Below are positions 8,079-16,496 of a DNA stretch of 64,000 nt, one piece after another. Source of the DNA: Candidatus Zixiibacteriota bacterium (GTDB lineage Bacteria > Desulfobacterota > Binatia > UBA9968); assembly GCA_035574315.1 (NCBI GenBank), contig DATLYW010000052.1, forward strand, positions 1 to 64,000, in the 5' to 3' direction. Position numbers and translations under genes: made by a program. The notes beneath the pieces are model-generated. The model did no database searches and had not been told where the DNA came from. It saw nothing but the letters and a program-made list of their open reading frames with translations. Position 1 is the first letter of the stretch. Every line of letters starts with the position of its first letter.

Positions 8079-9677
8079 ATGGCTTTGGCCATGAAAAGCG
8101 CACCGTCACGGCCGAACGGAGGCGAATCGGGGCTGCTCGCACTGCTGTGTCTGTTCGCAGCCATATGGGCCGTCGGGATTCCTTCGCGTGCTGCGGCGGC
8201 AGAGAGCCCGGAGAACCTGCAGAAAAAACTCGCCGGCGCCAACGAGCCGAAGCAGCGGGCGAGGATTCTCAAAGACCTCGGCGACGCCTACATCGCCGGG
8301 GACAAAGTCGACCTTGCCGCCGGCTCGTACCTTCAAGCGCTGGAGACCGCACGCGAAAGCTTCACCCTTGGCGAACGGCTCCAGATGGCGATCCGGATTT
8401 CGTGGGCGGACCGCCTCGCAGAGTCGACCAGGGAGTTGAAGCTCATCCTGGCGGAGGACTCCAAAAATCTCGCCGCGCGAACCCATCTCGCCCGTGTGCT
8501 GTCCTGGTCGGGAGACCTCTCGGAGGCGATCGTTCAGGCCGACCTCGTGCTGCGCGAGTCTCCGGATCACCAGGACGCGCTGCTCGTCAAGGCGGACGCG
8601 CTCCAGTGGCAGGGGCGATTCGGCGAGGCCATTCCAATCTATCGGAAACTTCTCGGAAGGAACGGCGATTTCGACGCGCGAATCGGGCTGGCGTACGCCT
8701 ATCTCGGCGGCGGCAACCGCACCGGCGCAATCGAGACCGCCCGCGGCCTCAAGCCCGCCAACTCCCGGCAGGAGCGGGCCCTGGCCCGGCTGACCGCGGC
8801 CATGCAGCGCGAGACCAGCCCCGCGCTCGACGCGCGCTACAACCACTACGGCGACTCGGACGAGAACAAGCTCAACCGCTACGCCTTGCTTTACAGCTTT
8901 TGGGCGGGCAACGTGAACCTGGCGGCCAGCTTTCGCCACACCAACGCGCGCGACGACGTGCGCTCGAACCGGGCCGAGGATTTCGTGGTGAGCGCCTACA
9001 CCAGGCTTACCGACGTCCTCGGGGTGGGCGGCGGACTCGGCTTCTCGCAGCTCCACGACGGCGACAGCTCGACCTTCGGGACGGGGCACGTGAAAGCGGA
9101 CCTGCGGGTGTTGCGCGGCAGCGCCGGGCTAAGCGTGACGCGCGAGCTTCTCAGCGACACCGCCGAGCTGATAAAGAACCGCATCCGGCTCACCAACGTC
9201 GCCCTTTATCTGTCGCATCCGCTGACGGAGAGGGTGAATTTCCATGGAGGCTACAGCTACAAGCACTTCTCCGACGGCAACCACGCGAACGATCTGCAGC
9301 TGGTGACGCGCTACACGTTTTACCGCAACCCCGACATATCCATCGGCCACCGTTTCCGCCTGCTCGACTACCACACGCAGCGGCGCAACGGGTACTTCGA
9401 TCCCAACAACTACATCGCCAACCGGATTTTCGGCGCGTACTACATCGAGCGCGACTGGTTCTACACCTATATGGACATCTTCGTCGGCCATCAGACCTTC
9501 CGCCGAAACGAGGTGGCGAGCGACGACTTCATTCACGGAGGCACCGCGGCCCTCGGCCTCAAGCCGTTGCCCAACCTCGCGATCGAGGTCAATGTCGAGG
9601 GGGGAACTTTCGCCGCGGGCTCCGCGTCGGGTTTCAACTACCTGAACATCGGGCCGCGCATCCTGTTCAGGTTCTAG
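8079..9677 (+). CDS. TPR/beta-barrel outer-membrane polysaccharide exporter, PgaA-like
   Basis: This 532-residue secreted protein has a signal peptide (hydrophobic residues 18-34, cleavage near SRAAAA). TPR-like helical repeats follow over residues 45-235, and then a C-terminal region rich in alternating aromatic and polar residues ends in ILFRF. A C-terminal Phe is the usual signal for beta-barrel assembly. The architecture matches PgaA/BcsC-type exporters, in which periplasmic TPRs guide a polymer into a barrel. It lies 83 bases after the synthase gene, so the two probably form a synthesis-and-export unit. No PgaB-like deacetylase or PgaD-like subunit is present. The start could be ATG 8091 instead. 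Confidence 0.82.
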   Translation: MALAMKSAPSRPNGGESGLLALLCLFAAIWAVGIPSRAAAAESPENLQKKLAGANEPKQRARILKDLGDAYIAGDKVDLAAGSYLQALETARESFTLGERLQMAIRISWADRLAESTRELKLILAEDSKNLAARTHLARVLSWSGDLSEAIVQADLVLRESPDHQDALLVKADALQWQGRFGEAIPIYRKLLGRNGDFDARIGLAYAYLGGGNRTGAIETARGLKPANSRQERALARLTAAMQRETSPALDARYNHYGDSDENKLNRYALLYSFWAGNVNLAASFRHTNARDDVRSNRAEDFVVSAYTRLTDVLGVGGGLGFSQLHDGDSSTFGTGHVKADLRVLRGSAGLSVTRELLSDTAELIKNRIRLTNVALYLSHPLTERVNFHGGYSYKHFSDGNHANDLQLVTRYTFYRNPDISIGHRFRLLDYHTQRRNGYFDPNNYIANRIFGAYYIERDWFYTYMDIFVGHQTFRRNEVASDDFIHGGTAALGLKPLPNLAIEVNVEGGTFAAGSASGFNYLNIGPRILFRF

Positions 9678-9738
9678 TTCTCTTTTTCCGCTGGAGTCCG
9701 GCGACGCCAGGACGGACGGACAAAGGACTTTTCCGACG

Positions 9739-10599
9739 TCAGGCAAGCGCCCTGGCGAAGGCGCGCTTGAGAAAGACTCCCACGAGGTGGCGCTTGTATT
9801 CGGCGCTCCCCTGCAGGTCGTCCACGGGGTCGGCGGCGTCGGCCAGCGCCCGGGCCGCGTCGGGAAGGCGCTTTTCGACCTCGTGGCGGGGCCCCTGGAG
9901 GAGGGACTCCGCAGCCGGCGAGCGGCTCGGCCGGGCCCCGACGCTGCCGGCGGCCGCGCGTGCTCGCTTGATGATCCGGTCGTCGTCTTCCAGCTCCAGA
10001 ACCAGCGCCAGGCTCAGGGTGGGGCGCTCGTGCGTCTGGAACTTGACGTAGGCGGCGCGACGACGGTCTTGGGACAGCGGAATCTCCACGCACGCCAGGA
10101 GCTCGTCGGGGGCGAGGGCGGTCTCGTAGGCGCCCGTGATCAGACGGTCGAGCGGCAGCGATCTCGTCCCGCGGCCGCCTTCAATCCGGGCGGTCGCCTC
10201 GAGCGCGAGCAAGAGCGTCGCCGGGTCGGAGTGCGGCTCGGCGAAGCAGAGGTTTCCTCCGAGCGTTCCCGTCGCGCGCACGCGAACGTTGGCCACCTGG
10301 GACTCCATTTCCGCCATCACGGGGAGCCGCTCGCGAACGAGGCTCGACCGCTCGATCGAGCGATGCGTGGCGCCGCTGCCGATGCGCAGCGCCGAGCCGT
10401 TCGCCTCGATGCGATCGAGGCCGGGAATGGTCTTGACGTCGACGAGATGCTCGTAGCGCAGCAGGTCGTGCTTCATGGCGAGGAGCAGCTCGGTGCCGCC
10501 TGCGTAGAGCCGCGCTTTGTCCCCGTAGTGGGCGAGCATCTGGGCCGCTTCGGCAACGCTTTTCGGCTGATGGATCGTGAATCGTCGCAAGGGCATCAT
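9739..10599 (-). CDS. molybdenum hydroxylase FAD-binding subunit (CoxM/CutM-like)
   Basis: This 286-residue medium subunit transfers electrons from [2Fe-2S] clusters to FAD in a xanthine-dehydrogenase-family enzyme. FAD pyrophosphate motifs appear as LYAGGTELL near residue 32 and ATGTLGGNLC near residue 110. The CO-dehydrogenase flavoprotein C-terminal domain follows. It is the last gene of a three-gene minus-strand set: small subunit, large subunit, then this gene, 50 bases after the large subunit. This small-large-medium order and the sequence type fit an uncharacterised hydroxylase rather than a defined CO dehydrogenase. Confidence 0.93.
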   Translation of the reverse strand: MMPLRRFTIHQPKSVAEAAQMLAHYGDKARLYAGGTELLLAMKHDLLRYEHLVDVKTIPGLDRIEANGSALRIGSGATHRSIERSSLVRERLPVMAEMESQVANVRVRATGTLGGNLCFAEPHSDPATLLLALEATARIEGGRGTRSLPLDRLITGAYETALAPDELLACVEIPLSQDRRRAAYVKFQTHERPTLSLALVLELEDDDRIIKRARAAAGSVGARPSRSPAAESLLQGPRHEVEKRLPDAARALADAADPVDDLQGSAEYKRHLVGVFLKRAFARALA

Positions 10600-10649
10600 G
10601 GCATGGTCTCGTTCAACGGCTCGAAAGCTCGCGGTTCAAGGCCCCGGAG

Positions 10650-12947
10650 CTATTGAGCTTTTGGCGCCCGGCGTTTTTTCTCTTCGAGCGCGCGCCAGAC
10701 TCTTTCCGGCGTCAGCGGCGCCTGGCGGATCCTCACGCCGACCGCGCGGTCGACGGCGTTGGCGATGTTGGCGGCCATCGAGTTGAGCGACGCTTCGCCG
10801 CCGCCCTTGGCGCCGTAAGGGCCGGCGCCATCCTGGTTTTGCACCAAGCGCATCTCGATCCGCTTCGGCAGGTCGGAAAAGCGCGGCACGCGATAATCGA
10901 GGATCGAGCCGTTGACGAGCTGCGGTCCCTCGTAGACGAGCTCCTCGAACAGCCCGATACCCATTCCCATCGTGGCGGCCCCCAGGTCCTGGCCTTCAGC
11001 GAGCGCGGGGTTGATGGCGAGCCCCACGTCCCCCACCGTCGCGAGCTTCTCCACGCGAATCTCGCCGGTCTCCTCGTCCACCGCCACCTCGACCGCGGTG
11101 CAGGCGGTCTCCCAGAAGACCGGAAGCTTGGCGAATTTCCCTTCCTTGCGGATGTAGGCGCGGCCGATCACCTCGCCGTCCGGAAGCCCGTAGTACTTGC
11201 TGATCACCTCCGCCCAGCTGAGCTGCACCTCGCCGCAACGCACGCCCCCGCAGACCGCCTGGATCTCCTCCGGCCTGACCTTGAGCACGTCGGCCGCCAT
11301 GACCGTCATCTGCCGGATCGCCTCGCGGCTCGCCTCGAGGACCGCCGTGCCCATGAGCGTGGTCGTCCGGCTCGCCCCGGTGGAGCGGTCATAGGGCGTG
11401 ATCGCAGTATCGGAGGAGACCACGTGGACCTTTTCGAAGGGCACGCCCAGCTCCTCGGCCGCAATCTGGGCCAGGACCGTGTGGCTTCCCTGCCCGAGCT
11501 CGGTGCTCCCCGTAAGAATCGTCACCGACCCGTCGGCGTGAACCCGAATGGCGGTGGAAGTCAACGGGTAAGCGCCCGCATCGCTGCCGGAGCAGGCGAT
11601 GGTGCGTCCGTGGTTTTCGGGCAGGGGCTCGCTCCAGCCGATCGCCTCGGCTGCGGTCTCGAGATCCTCCTGGAGCGTGCCGTCGAACGGCCGCAGCCCA
11701 GGGAAAAATTCCTCGCCAGGCCTCGCGGCGTTTTCCAGGCGAAAGCGATAAGGATCCTTTCCGAGCTTGGCCGCGAGCTCGTCGATCTGGGATTCGCCGG
11801 GCAGCGTGACCTGGGCGCAGCCGAACCCCCGGTAAGAGCTCGCCGGCACGGTGTTGGTGTAATAGGAGGTGTTTTCGATCAGCACGTTGGGAATGGCGTA
11901 AGGACCCACGCACCGGTTGGTCGATTTCTCGACGACCAGCGGGCTGTTCTCGGCATAGGCGCCGGTGTTCATCAGGATCTTCGCCTGGCGCGCGATGATC
12001 CTGCCGCCGGCGTCGACGGCCGTGCGCATCCAGGTGTAGGCGTCGTCGCTGCGCGTGGTCAGCATCGCCTCTTCGACCGTGAGCTGGAGCTTGACCGGCC
12101 GCTTGGCTTTCCAGGAGCAGGCGGCCACCAGCGGCTCGATCTTGGTGTAGGACTTGCTTCCGTAGCCGCCCCCCACGAACGGAACGACCAGGCGGACCTG
12201 GCTCACCGGCAGATTGAAAATGGACTTGAGGTCGTGGCGTACCATGAAAGGATGCTGCGCCGAGGAGTAGATGGTCACGCCCTGCTCGTTGACGTCCGCG
12301 ATCGCGACGTACGGCTCCATCGCGTAGGCGTAGGTCATCGGAAAATAGTACTCGCCCTCGACCACCACCGCCGCTTCTCTGAACGCCTTCTCGACGTCGC
12401 CCCACTGGATCCTGTGCGTCTGGCAGATGTTGGTACCCTTGCCGGCGGCGACATCGCCCTCGAAGCCGCGCAGCGCACCGGCCTCGAACTTGCGCTCGTG
12501 CAGCAGCGGCGCGTCCGGGGCCATCGCCTCCTGCGGCGTGAAGACCGCCTTCAGCTCCTCGTACCGGACCTCGATGAACTCGAGCGCCTCGAAAGCGGTG
12601 CGCTCGTCGACCGCGACGACCGCGGCCACCGGCTCGCCGGCGTAGCGCACCTTGTCGATGGCGAGCAGCGGGTGGTCTTTGACCGCATGGCCGTAGTACG
12701 GGTTGAGCCCTTCGAGATCGTAACCGGTGACGACGCAGTAGACCCCCGGGTGCGCCTCCGCCCGGCTCTTGTCGATCGAGAGAATCCTGGCGTGGGCGTA
12801 GGGACTGCGCAGCACCTTGGCATGGGCCATACCGGGGAGCTTCACGTCGCTCACGTAAGTCGCCCGGCCGGTGACCTTGACGCGGCCGTCGCGGCGCGGG
12901 ACGGAATGGTTGACGACGCGGAACCCGGTTCGTTTCTCGGCGCTCAC
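10650..12947 (-). CDS. molybdenum hydroxylase large (molybdopterin) subunit
   Basis: This 765-residue catalytic subunit of a xanthine-dehydrogenase-family enzyme binds the molybdopterin cofactor. The N-terminal a/b hammerhead domain begins around GRATYVSDVKLPGMAH. The active-site loop reads PASSYRGFGCAQ, not the AYRCSFR of form I CO dehydrogenase, and the C-terminal GAKGGGEASL supplies the catalytic Glu. The GTG start at 12947 overlaps the small-subunit stop as GTGA and has AGGAGAG upstream. A longer open frame to 13118 only shadows the small subunit. The substrate is unknown. Neighbouring LLM oxidoreductases and a hydrolase suggest an organic, possibly N-heterocyclic or aromatic, compound. 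Confidence 0.93.
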   Translation of the reverse strand: MSAEKRTGFRVVNHSVPRRDGRVKVTGRATYVSDVKLPGMAHAKVLRSPYAHARILSIDKSRAEAHPGVYCVVTGYDLEGLNPYYGHAVKDHPLLAIDKVRYAGEPVAAVVAVDERTAFEALEFIEVRYEELKAVFTPQEAMAPDAPLLHERKFEAGALRGFEGDVAAGKGTNICQTHRIQWGDVEKAFREAAVVVEGEYYFPMTYAYAMEPYVAIADVNEQGVTIYSSAQHPFMVRHDLKSIFNLPVSQVRLVVPFVGGGYGSKSYTKIEPLVAACSWKAKRPVKLQLTVEEAMLTTRSDDAYTWMRTAVDAGGRIIARQAKILMNTGAYAENSPLVVEKSTNRCVGPYAIPNVLIENTSYYTNTVPASSYRGFGCAQVTLPGESQIDELAAKLGKDPYRFRLENAARPGEEFFPGLRPFDGTLQEDLETAAEAIGWSEPLPENHGRTIACSGSDAGAYPLTSTAIRVHADGSVTILTGSTELGQGSHTVLAQIAAEELGVPFEKVHVVSSDTAITPYDRSTGASRTTTLMGTAVLEASREAIRQMTVMAADVLKVRPEEIQAVCGGVRCGEVQLSWAEVISKYYGLPDGEVIGRAYIRKEGKFAKLPVFWETACTAVEVAVDEETGEIRVEKLATVGDVGLAINPALAEGQDLGAATMGMGIGLFEELVYEGPQLVNGSILDYRVPRFSDLPKRIEMRLVQNQDGAGPYGAKGGGEASLNSMAANIANAVDRAVGVRIRQAPLTPERVWRALEEKKRRAPKAQ

Positions 12948-13411
12948 TTGACGCTCTCCTTGGCGGCGCGCTCGATCGCCTTGACGATGGGGAGATAGCC
13001 GGTGCAGCGGCAGATGTTGCCGTTCATGTAGCGGATGATCTCGTCCCGTGACGGGCGCGGATTCTCGCGCAGCAGCCCGAGGGCCGCCATGATCATCCCG
13101 GGGGTGCAGAAGCCGCACTGAAAAGCGAACTCGTCGATGAACGCCTGCTGGAGCGGGTGGAGCGCGCCGTCGGGACGCTCGAGCCCCTCGATGGTGGTCA
13201 CCTGCTTGCCGCGCACCTCATAGGCGAGCAGCGTGCAGGCGCTTACCGGCAGGTCGTCGACCAGCACCGTGCAGGCGCCGCAGACCTGGACCTCACAGGA
13301 AACCTTCGTTCCGGTGAGGTTGAGCCGATCGCGCAACACCTCGGCGAGGGTCTCCTGCGGCTCGCACTCGACCTCTCGGGCCTTGCCGTTCAGTACGAAT
13401 TGGATGTTCAA
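12944..13411 (-). CDS. molybdenum hydroxylase [2Fe-2S] small subunit
   Basis: This 155-residue iron-sulfur subunit carries two [2Fe-2S] clusters. The plant-ferredoxin-type cluster is ligated by CEVQVCGACTVL and a later SAC. The second cluster uses CGFCTPGM and CRCTGY. Length is exactly that of CoxS/XdhC-type subunits when translation starts at the TTG at 13411, which has CAGGAG nine bases upstream. Longer upstream readings add non-homologous residues. It overlaps the large-subunit start by four bases, so the two are translationally coupled. It follows an LLM oxidoreductase gene by 41 bases in the same direction. Confidence 0.93.
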   Translation of the reverse strand: MNIQFVLNGKAREVECEPQETLAEVLRDRLNLTGTKVSCEVQVCGACTVLVDDLPVSACTLLAYEVRGKQVTTIEGLERPDGALHPLQQAFIDEFAFQCGFCTPGMIMAALGLLRENPRPSRDEIIRYMNGNICRCTGYLPIVKAIERAAKESVK

Positions 13412-13452
13412 CGCTAACTCCTGGCAACGATTCCGATCGGCGCAAGACCGGA

Positions 13453-14475
13453 TTACTGATAACGCGGCAGAATGTTCTCCGCCCACAACTCCATCTGGCG
13501 CTGCAAGCTGTCCATCGTCGGGTAGATGATCTTCAGCTCGAAGTGCTGCACGCCGTTCTCGATGAACTCGTCACAGCGCCGCTTGACATCATCCACGGAG
13601 CCGAAGATGTGCCGGTCGAGGGCGAACTGGAGGCTGTTGATGTCGCGCTCGTAGCTCTCGCTGCTGGTTTTCAGGGTCGGAAGCGCGAGGTTCAGCCCTT
13701 CGTCGCGGGTTTTGGCGATCGTCGCGAGCTTTTCCACCGCGATGGTGATCTTTTCGGGGTCGCGGCCGCTCTCGCGGGCCGTCCGGCGCAGGATATCGCA
13801 GCCGGCCTTCATCTCCTTCGGCGAGAGCCAGCCTGGAATCCAGCCCTCGCCGTGCTTGCCGGCCCGTTTGGCGGCGAGCTTCATCCAGCCGCCGACCCAG
13901 ACGGGCGGATGGGGCTTTTGCACCGGCTTGGGAAAGATCTCGGCGTTCTTGAACTGGATGAACTCCCCCTGGTAGGACGCCAGCGGCTGGGTCCAGACGG
14001 CTTTCATCGCCTGGATGTATTCGTCGGTCCGGTCGCCGCGCCTCTCGTAGGGCACGCCGAAGACCCCGAACTCGTCGGATTCCCTGGTCGCCTTGGAGCC
14101 GAGCCCCACGCCCACGATCAGCCTCCCCTGCGCCAGATGGTCGACCGTCGCGTACTGCTTGGCCGCGTAGATCGGATTGCGGCACGGCATGACCAGGCAG
14201 GCGACGCCGAGCGTGATCTTCCGGGTTTCCGCCGCCAGATAGGACAGGACCGTGGTCGCCTCGTAGAAGTTGGCCTCCTGGGAGTCGCTCAGGGCCTCGG
14301 CCGCCCCCGAAGAGATGTGGTGGCGGTGCATTTCCGAGCTCCAGACGACGTGGTCGTGAACCCAGATCGAATCGAAGCCGAGATCCTCGGCGGTCCTGGC
14401 GGCTTTGACGATGTTCTCGATGCTCGAGAGCGGGCCGGAATTGGGAACCCTGACGCCGAAGGCGATTTTGCTCAT
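13453..14475 (-). CDS. LLM class flavin- or F420-dependent oxidoreductase (first of two)
   Basis: This 340-residue protein has the bacterial luciferase-like TIM-barrel fold. It begins MSKIAFGVRVPNSGPL and shows the conserved FDSIWVHDHVVW strand, a GVACLVMPCRNP segment, and GRLIVGVGLGSKATRE before the cofactor pocket. Such enzymes use FMN or F420 to oxidise or monooxygenate small organics. The cofactor cannot be decided from the sequence alone. It lies ten bases after an alpha/beta hydrolase gene and just before the molybdenum hydroxylase operon, so it probably acts in the same pathway. A second paralogue is at 15488-16477. Confidence 0.9.
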   Translation of the reverse strand: MSKIAFGVRVPNSGPLSSIENIVKAARTAEDLGFDSIWVHDHVVWSSEMHRHHISSGAAEALSDSQEANFYEATTVLSYLAAETRKITLGVACLVMPCRNPIYAAKQYATVDHLAQGRLIVGVGLGSKATRESDEFGVFGVPYERRGDRTDEYIQAMKAVWTQPLASYQGEFIQFKNAEIFPKPVQKPHPPVWVGGWMKLAAKRAGKHGEGWIPGWLSPKEMKAGCDILRRTARESGRDPEKITIAVEKLATIAKTRDEGLNLALPTLKTSSESYERDINSLQFALDRHIFGSVDDVKRRCDEFIENGVQHFELKIIYPTMDSLQRQMELWAENILPRYQ

Positions 14476-14484
14476 GCTGCGCTC

Positions 14485-15402
14485 CTATTTCTTTTCGGTG
14501 ATCGCGATCCTGTCGTATTTCAGGTGGCGGTTGTACCAGTCGATCACGTTGGCGGCGACGTCGTCGAAGTAATCGTTGTAGACGCCGTAATGCGTCGTCT
14601 GGCGATAAAGCACGAGCTTCTTCGGCTCGCCGGCCTTCTCGTACAGGCGTATCGATTGCTCTTCGGGCGTGACCGCGTCGTTCTCGACCGCGATGAACAG
14701 CACGCCGCGGGGCGCGATCTTGTGAACGACGTCTTCCGGACTGTACTCCATGATGGCCTCCGCGCACTGGAGCGGCATCGCGTCGGGAATCTTCGATTCG
14801 ACCTCCTTCTTGATCGTGGTCGCCTTGCGCTCCGGCGTCGCCACCATGATCTCCTCGCGGGCGCTGACGATCTCGCTGGCTCCCGTGAGCACGCGCTTCT
14901 TTCGGTCCTCCTCCAGCCGCTTGCGGTACTCCACCCACTCGTATTCGCGCCGCATCGAATGCAGCCAGTCGCGCCCGTTGCTGATCCCGAGGTAGGAGAC
15001 CGCGCACTTCACCCGGTCGTCGACCGCGGCCACGTAAACCGCATTGCCGCCGCCGGTGCCGCCGGACCCGTAGGTCGCAATGCGGTTGGGGTCGATCTCG
15101 GAGCGGGTCTGCATATACGTGATCGCGTTTCGAATGTCCTCGACCTGCCACCCGGGCATCACCCAGCCCCGGTGCTTGCCCTCGCTGTCGCCCCAGCCGC
15201 GGTAGTCGAAGCACAGGCAGGCGTAGCCGGCGGCGCAGAGCTTCTCGAACATCATGATGTAGTGCTTGGCGTCTTTCAGGCCGAGGAACCCCGGACCCTG
15301 GACGATGCCGGGGTAGGGCCTTCCCTGATCCGAATCGGGCAGATAGAGCACCCCGGCCAGCCTGTCGCCCTCGCTGTAGAAATTGACCTTCTCGGTACGC
15401 AT
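14485..15402 (-). CDS. alpha/beta hydrolase with atypical nucleophile elbow
   Basis: This 305-residue protein resembles dienelactone-hydrolase or peptidase-like alpha/beta hydrolases. It has GIVQGPGFLGLKD after the first strands, the CLCFDYRGWGDSEG oxyanion region, a late acidic strand VLFIAVENDAVTPEEQ and a His in TTHYGVYND. The elbow reads IATYGSGGTGGGNAV, where homologues usually have GxSxG. Ser is present, but its preceding small residue is Tyr, and one extra Gly follows. Either the Ser is used in a shifted elbow or the catalytic residue is lost. It sits between two LLM oxidoreductases in a probable operon. Confidence 0.84.
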   Translation of the reverse strand: MRTEKVNFYSEGDRLAGVLYLPDSDQGRPYPGIVQGPGFLGLKDAKHYIMMFEKLCAAGYACLCFDYRGWGDSEGKHRGWVMPGWQVEDIRNAITYMQTRSEIDPNRIATYGSGGTGGGNAVYVAAVDDRVKCAVSYLGISNGRDWLHSMRREYEWVEYRKRLEEDRKKRVLTGASEIVSAREEIMVATPERKATTIKKEVESKIPDAMPLQCAEAIMEYSPEDVVHKIAPRGVLFIAVENDAVTPEEQSIRLYEKAGEPKKLVLYRQTTHYGVYNDYFDDVAANVIDWYNRHLKYDRIAITEKK

Positions 15403-15433
15403 ACGACCCTCGGGTTTTGGTTTGCAGTTTCCG

Positions 15434-15467
15434 GTTTTCCCGTTCGCGGAACGCGAACCGGGAAAAC
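15434..15467. repeat. strong intergenic hairpin with AACCGGAAAAC-type repeat
   Basis: GTTTTCCCGTTCGCG (15434-15448) pairs with CGCGAACCGGGAAAAC (15452-15467), with a single bulged C and a three-base loop. It lies between the second LLM gene and the alpha/beta hydrolase gene on the minus strand. There is no T tract, so it may act as a processing or attenuation site rather than a full terminator. The flanks carry related CCGGAAACTGCAAACC sequence on the minus strand. Confidence 0.6.
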
Positions 15468-15487
15468 AAAGAACCGCCGACCGTTGT

Positions 15488-16477
15488 TTAAGCGCGCAGC
15501 GCGGGCAAGACCTCCTTGCCCAAATAGTCGATCTGCTGGTACCAGTCGGCGAAGCGGAACCGCAGATCGTAAACGATATGGTTCAGGCCGTTTCTTTCGT
15601 ACTCCTGCGTGTCACGGACCACGTCTTCCGGCCTGCCCGCGAGCAGGAGGCCGCGGATGTCCTCGAAGGTCTTGAATTTTCCGTAGTTGACCCACGTCTT
15701 CTTGCTCGGGCTGTTGCCCTCGTTGATCAGCCCCGGGGTGTTGACCTTGCTGAGCGCGGTATCGAGGTCCTTGTCGATGCTGACGATCGGGATCGCGCCG
15801 ACGGTTCCCATCGGCCGGCCGGCTTTCTCGTACTGCTCGCGCAGGTAGCCCACCATCTTGATGAAGGTCAGCATCGGGATCCGCCCGGGCATCCACCCGT
15901 CGCAATACTCGGCGGCGCGGCGCGCGGCGGCGGGCGTGCCGCCGCCGTACCAGATGGGAATCGGCGCCACCGGCGTGGGCTTCAACGAGACGTTCTCGAA
16001 ATTGAAATACTGGTCCTTGTAGGAGACCTTTTCGCCCGACCAGAGCCGCCGGCAGAGATGAGCGTTGATGCGGGCGAGGTTGGCGCGGTCCTCGAGACTG
16101 TTCGGATAACCGGCCGCGGCAAACTCGTGCTTGAACGTTCCCAGCCCGAGCCCCATGATCACCTTGCCGCCGCTGATGACGCTGAGCGCCGCCATCACCT
16201 GGGCGAGGTGGATCGGATGGCGGTGCGCGATCACGGTGCCGGTACCGAGCGTGAGCTTCTTGCAGACGGAGGCGATCGACGCGAGCACGAGCAGGCCTTC
16301 GATGTGCGTGTTGTCCTCGCCCTCCATACCGTGCGGCTCGAACACCAGATGGTCTCTGACCCAGACCGAGTCGAATCCGTACTCCTCGGCTTTTTTCGCT
16401 CCCTCGATGCATTTTTCGATCGAAGCGTGTTCGCCGAAGTGCGGCAGCAACAAACCAAATTTCAACTTTGTCGGCAT
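15488..16477 (-). CDS. LLM class flavin- or F420-dependent oxidoreductase (second of two)
   Basis: This 329-residue luciferase-like protein begins MPTKLKFGLLLPHFGEHAS and carries FDSVWVRDHLVFEPHG. A LTLGTGTVIAHRHP segment and KVIMGLGLGTFKHE follow, which form the cofactor-binding barrel strands. The C-terminal AGRPEDVVRDTQEYERNG helix is typical for the family. It is clearly diverged from the paralogue at 13453-14475, so the two probably act on different intermediates. It starts 19 bases after the RpiR-type regulator gene, in the same direction, and is probably the first enzyme gene under that promoter. Confidence 0.9.
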   Translation of the reverse strand: MPTKLKFGLLLPHFGEHASIEKCIEGAKKAEEYGFDSVWVRDHLVFEPHGMEGEDNTHIEGLLVLASIASVCKKLTLGTGTVIAHRHPIHLAQVMAALSVISGGKVIMGLGLGTFKHEFAAAGYPNSLEDRANLARINAHLCRRLWSGEKVSYKDQYFNFENVSLKPTPVAPIPIWYGGGTPAAARRAAEYCDGWMPGRIPMLTFIKMVGYLREQYEKAGRPMGTVGAIPIVSIDKDLDTALSKVNTPGLINEGNSPSKKTWVNYGKFKTFEDIRGLLLAGRPEDVVRDTQEYERNGLNHIVYDLRFRFADWYQQIDYLGKEVLPALRA

Positions 16478-16496
16478 AGCAGGCTCCTTTTGCAGC

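Noticed and set aside
9696..9713. A GTCCGGC/GCCGGAC-like hairpin between the convergent exporter and FAD-subunit genes.
   Set aside because: It has a bulged A, a three-base loop and no T tract, so it is too weak to call a terminator.
10650..12947. Form I CO dehydrogenase.
   Set aside because: The active-site loop reads SSYRGFGC, not AYRCSFR, so CO oxidation is not supported.
10653..12998. A 781-codon plus-strand open frame opposite the molybdenum hydroxylase large subunit.
   Set aside because: High-GC antisense shadow. The minus-strand protein has clear family motifs and this frame has none.
13543..15675. A 710-codon plus-strand open frame across two minus-strand genes.
   Set aside because: Shadow of the LLM and hydrolase genes, with low-complexity Arg/Asp/Pro-rich translation and no domain signal.
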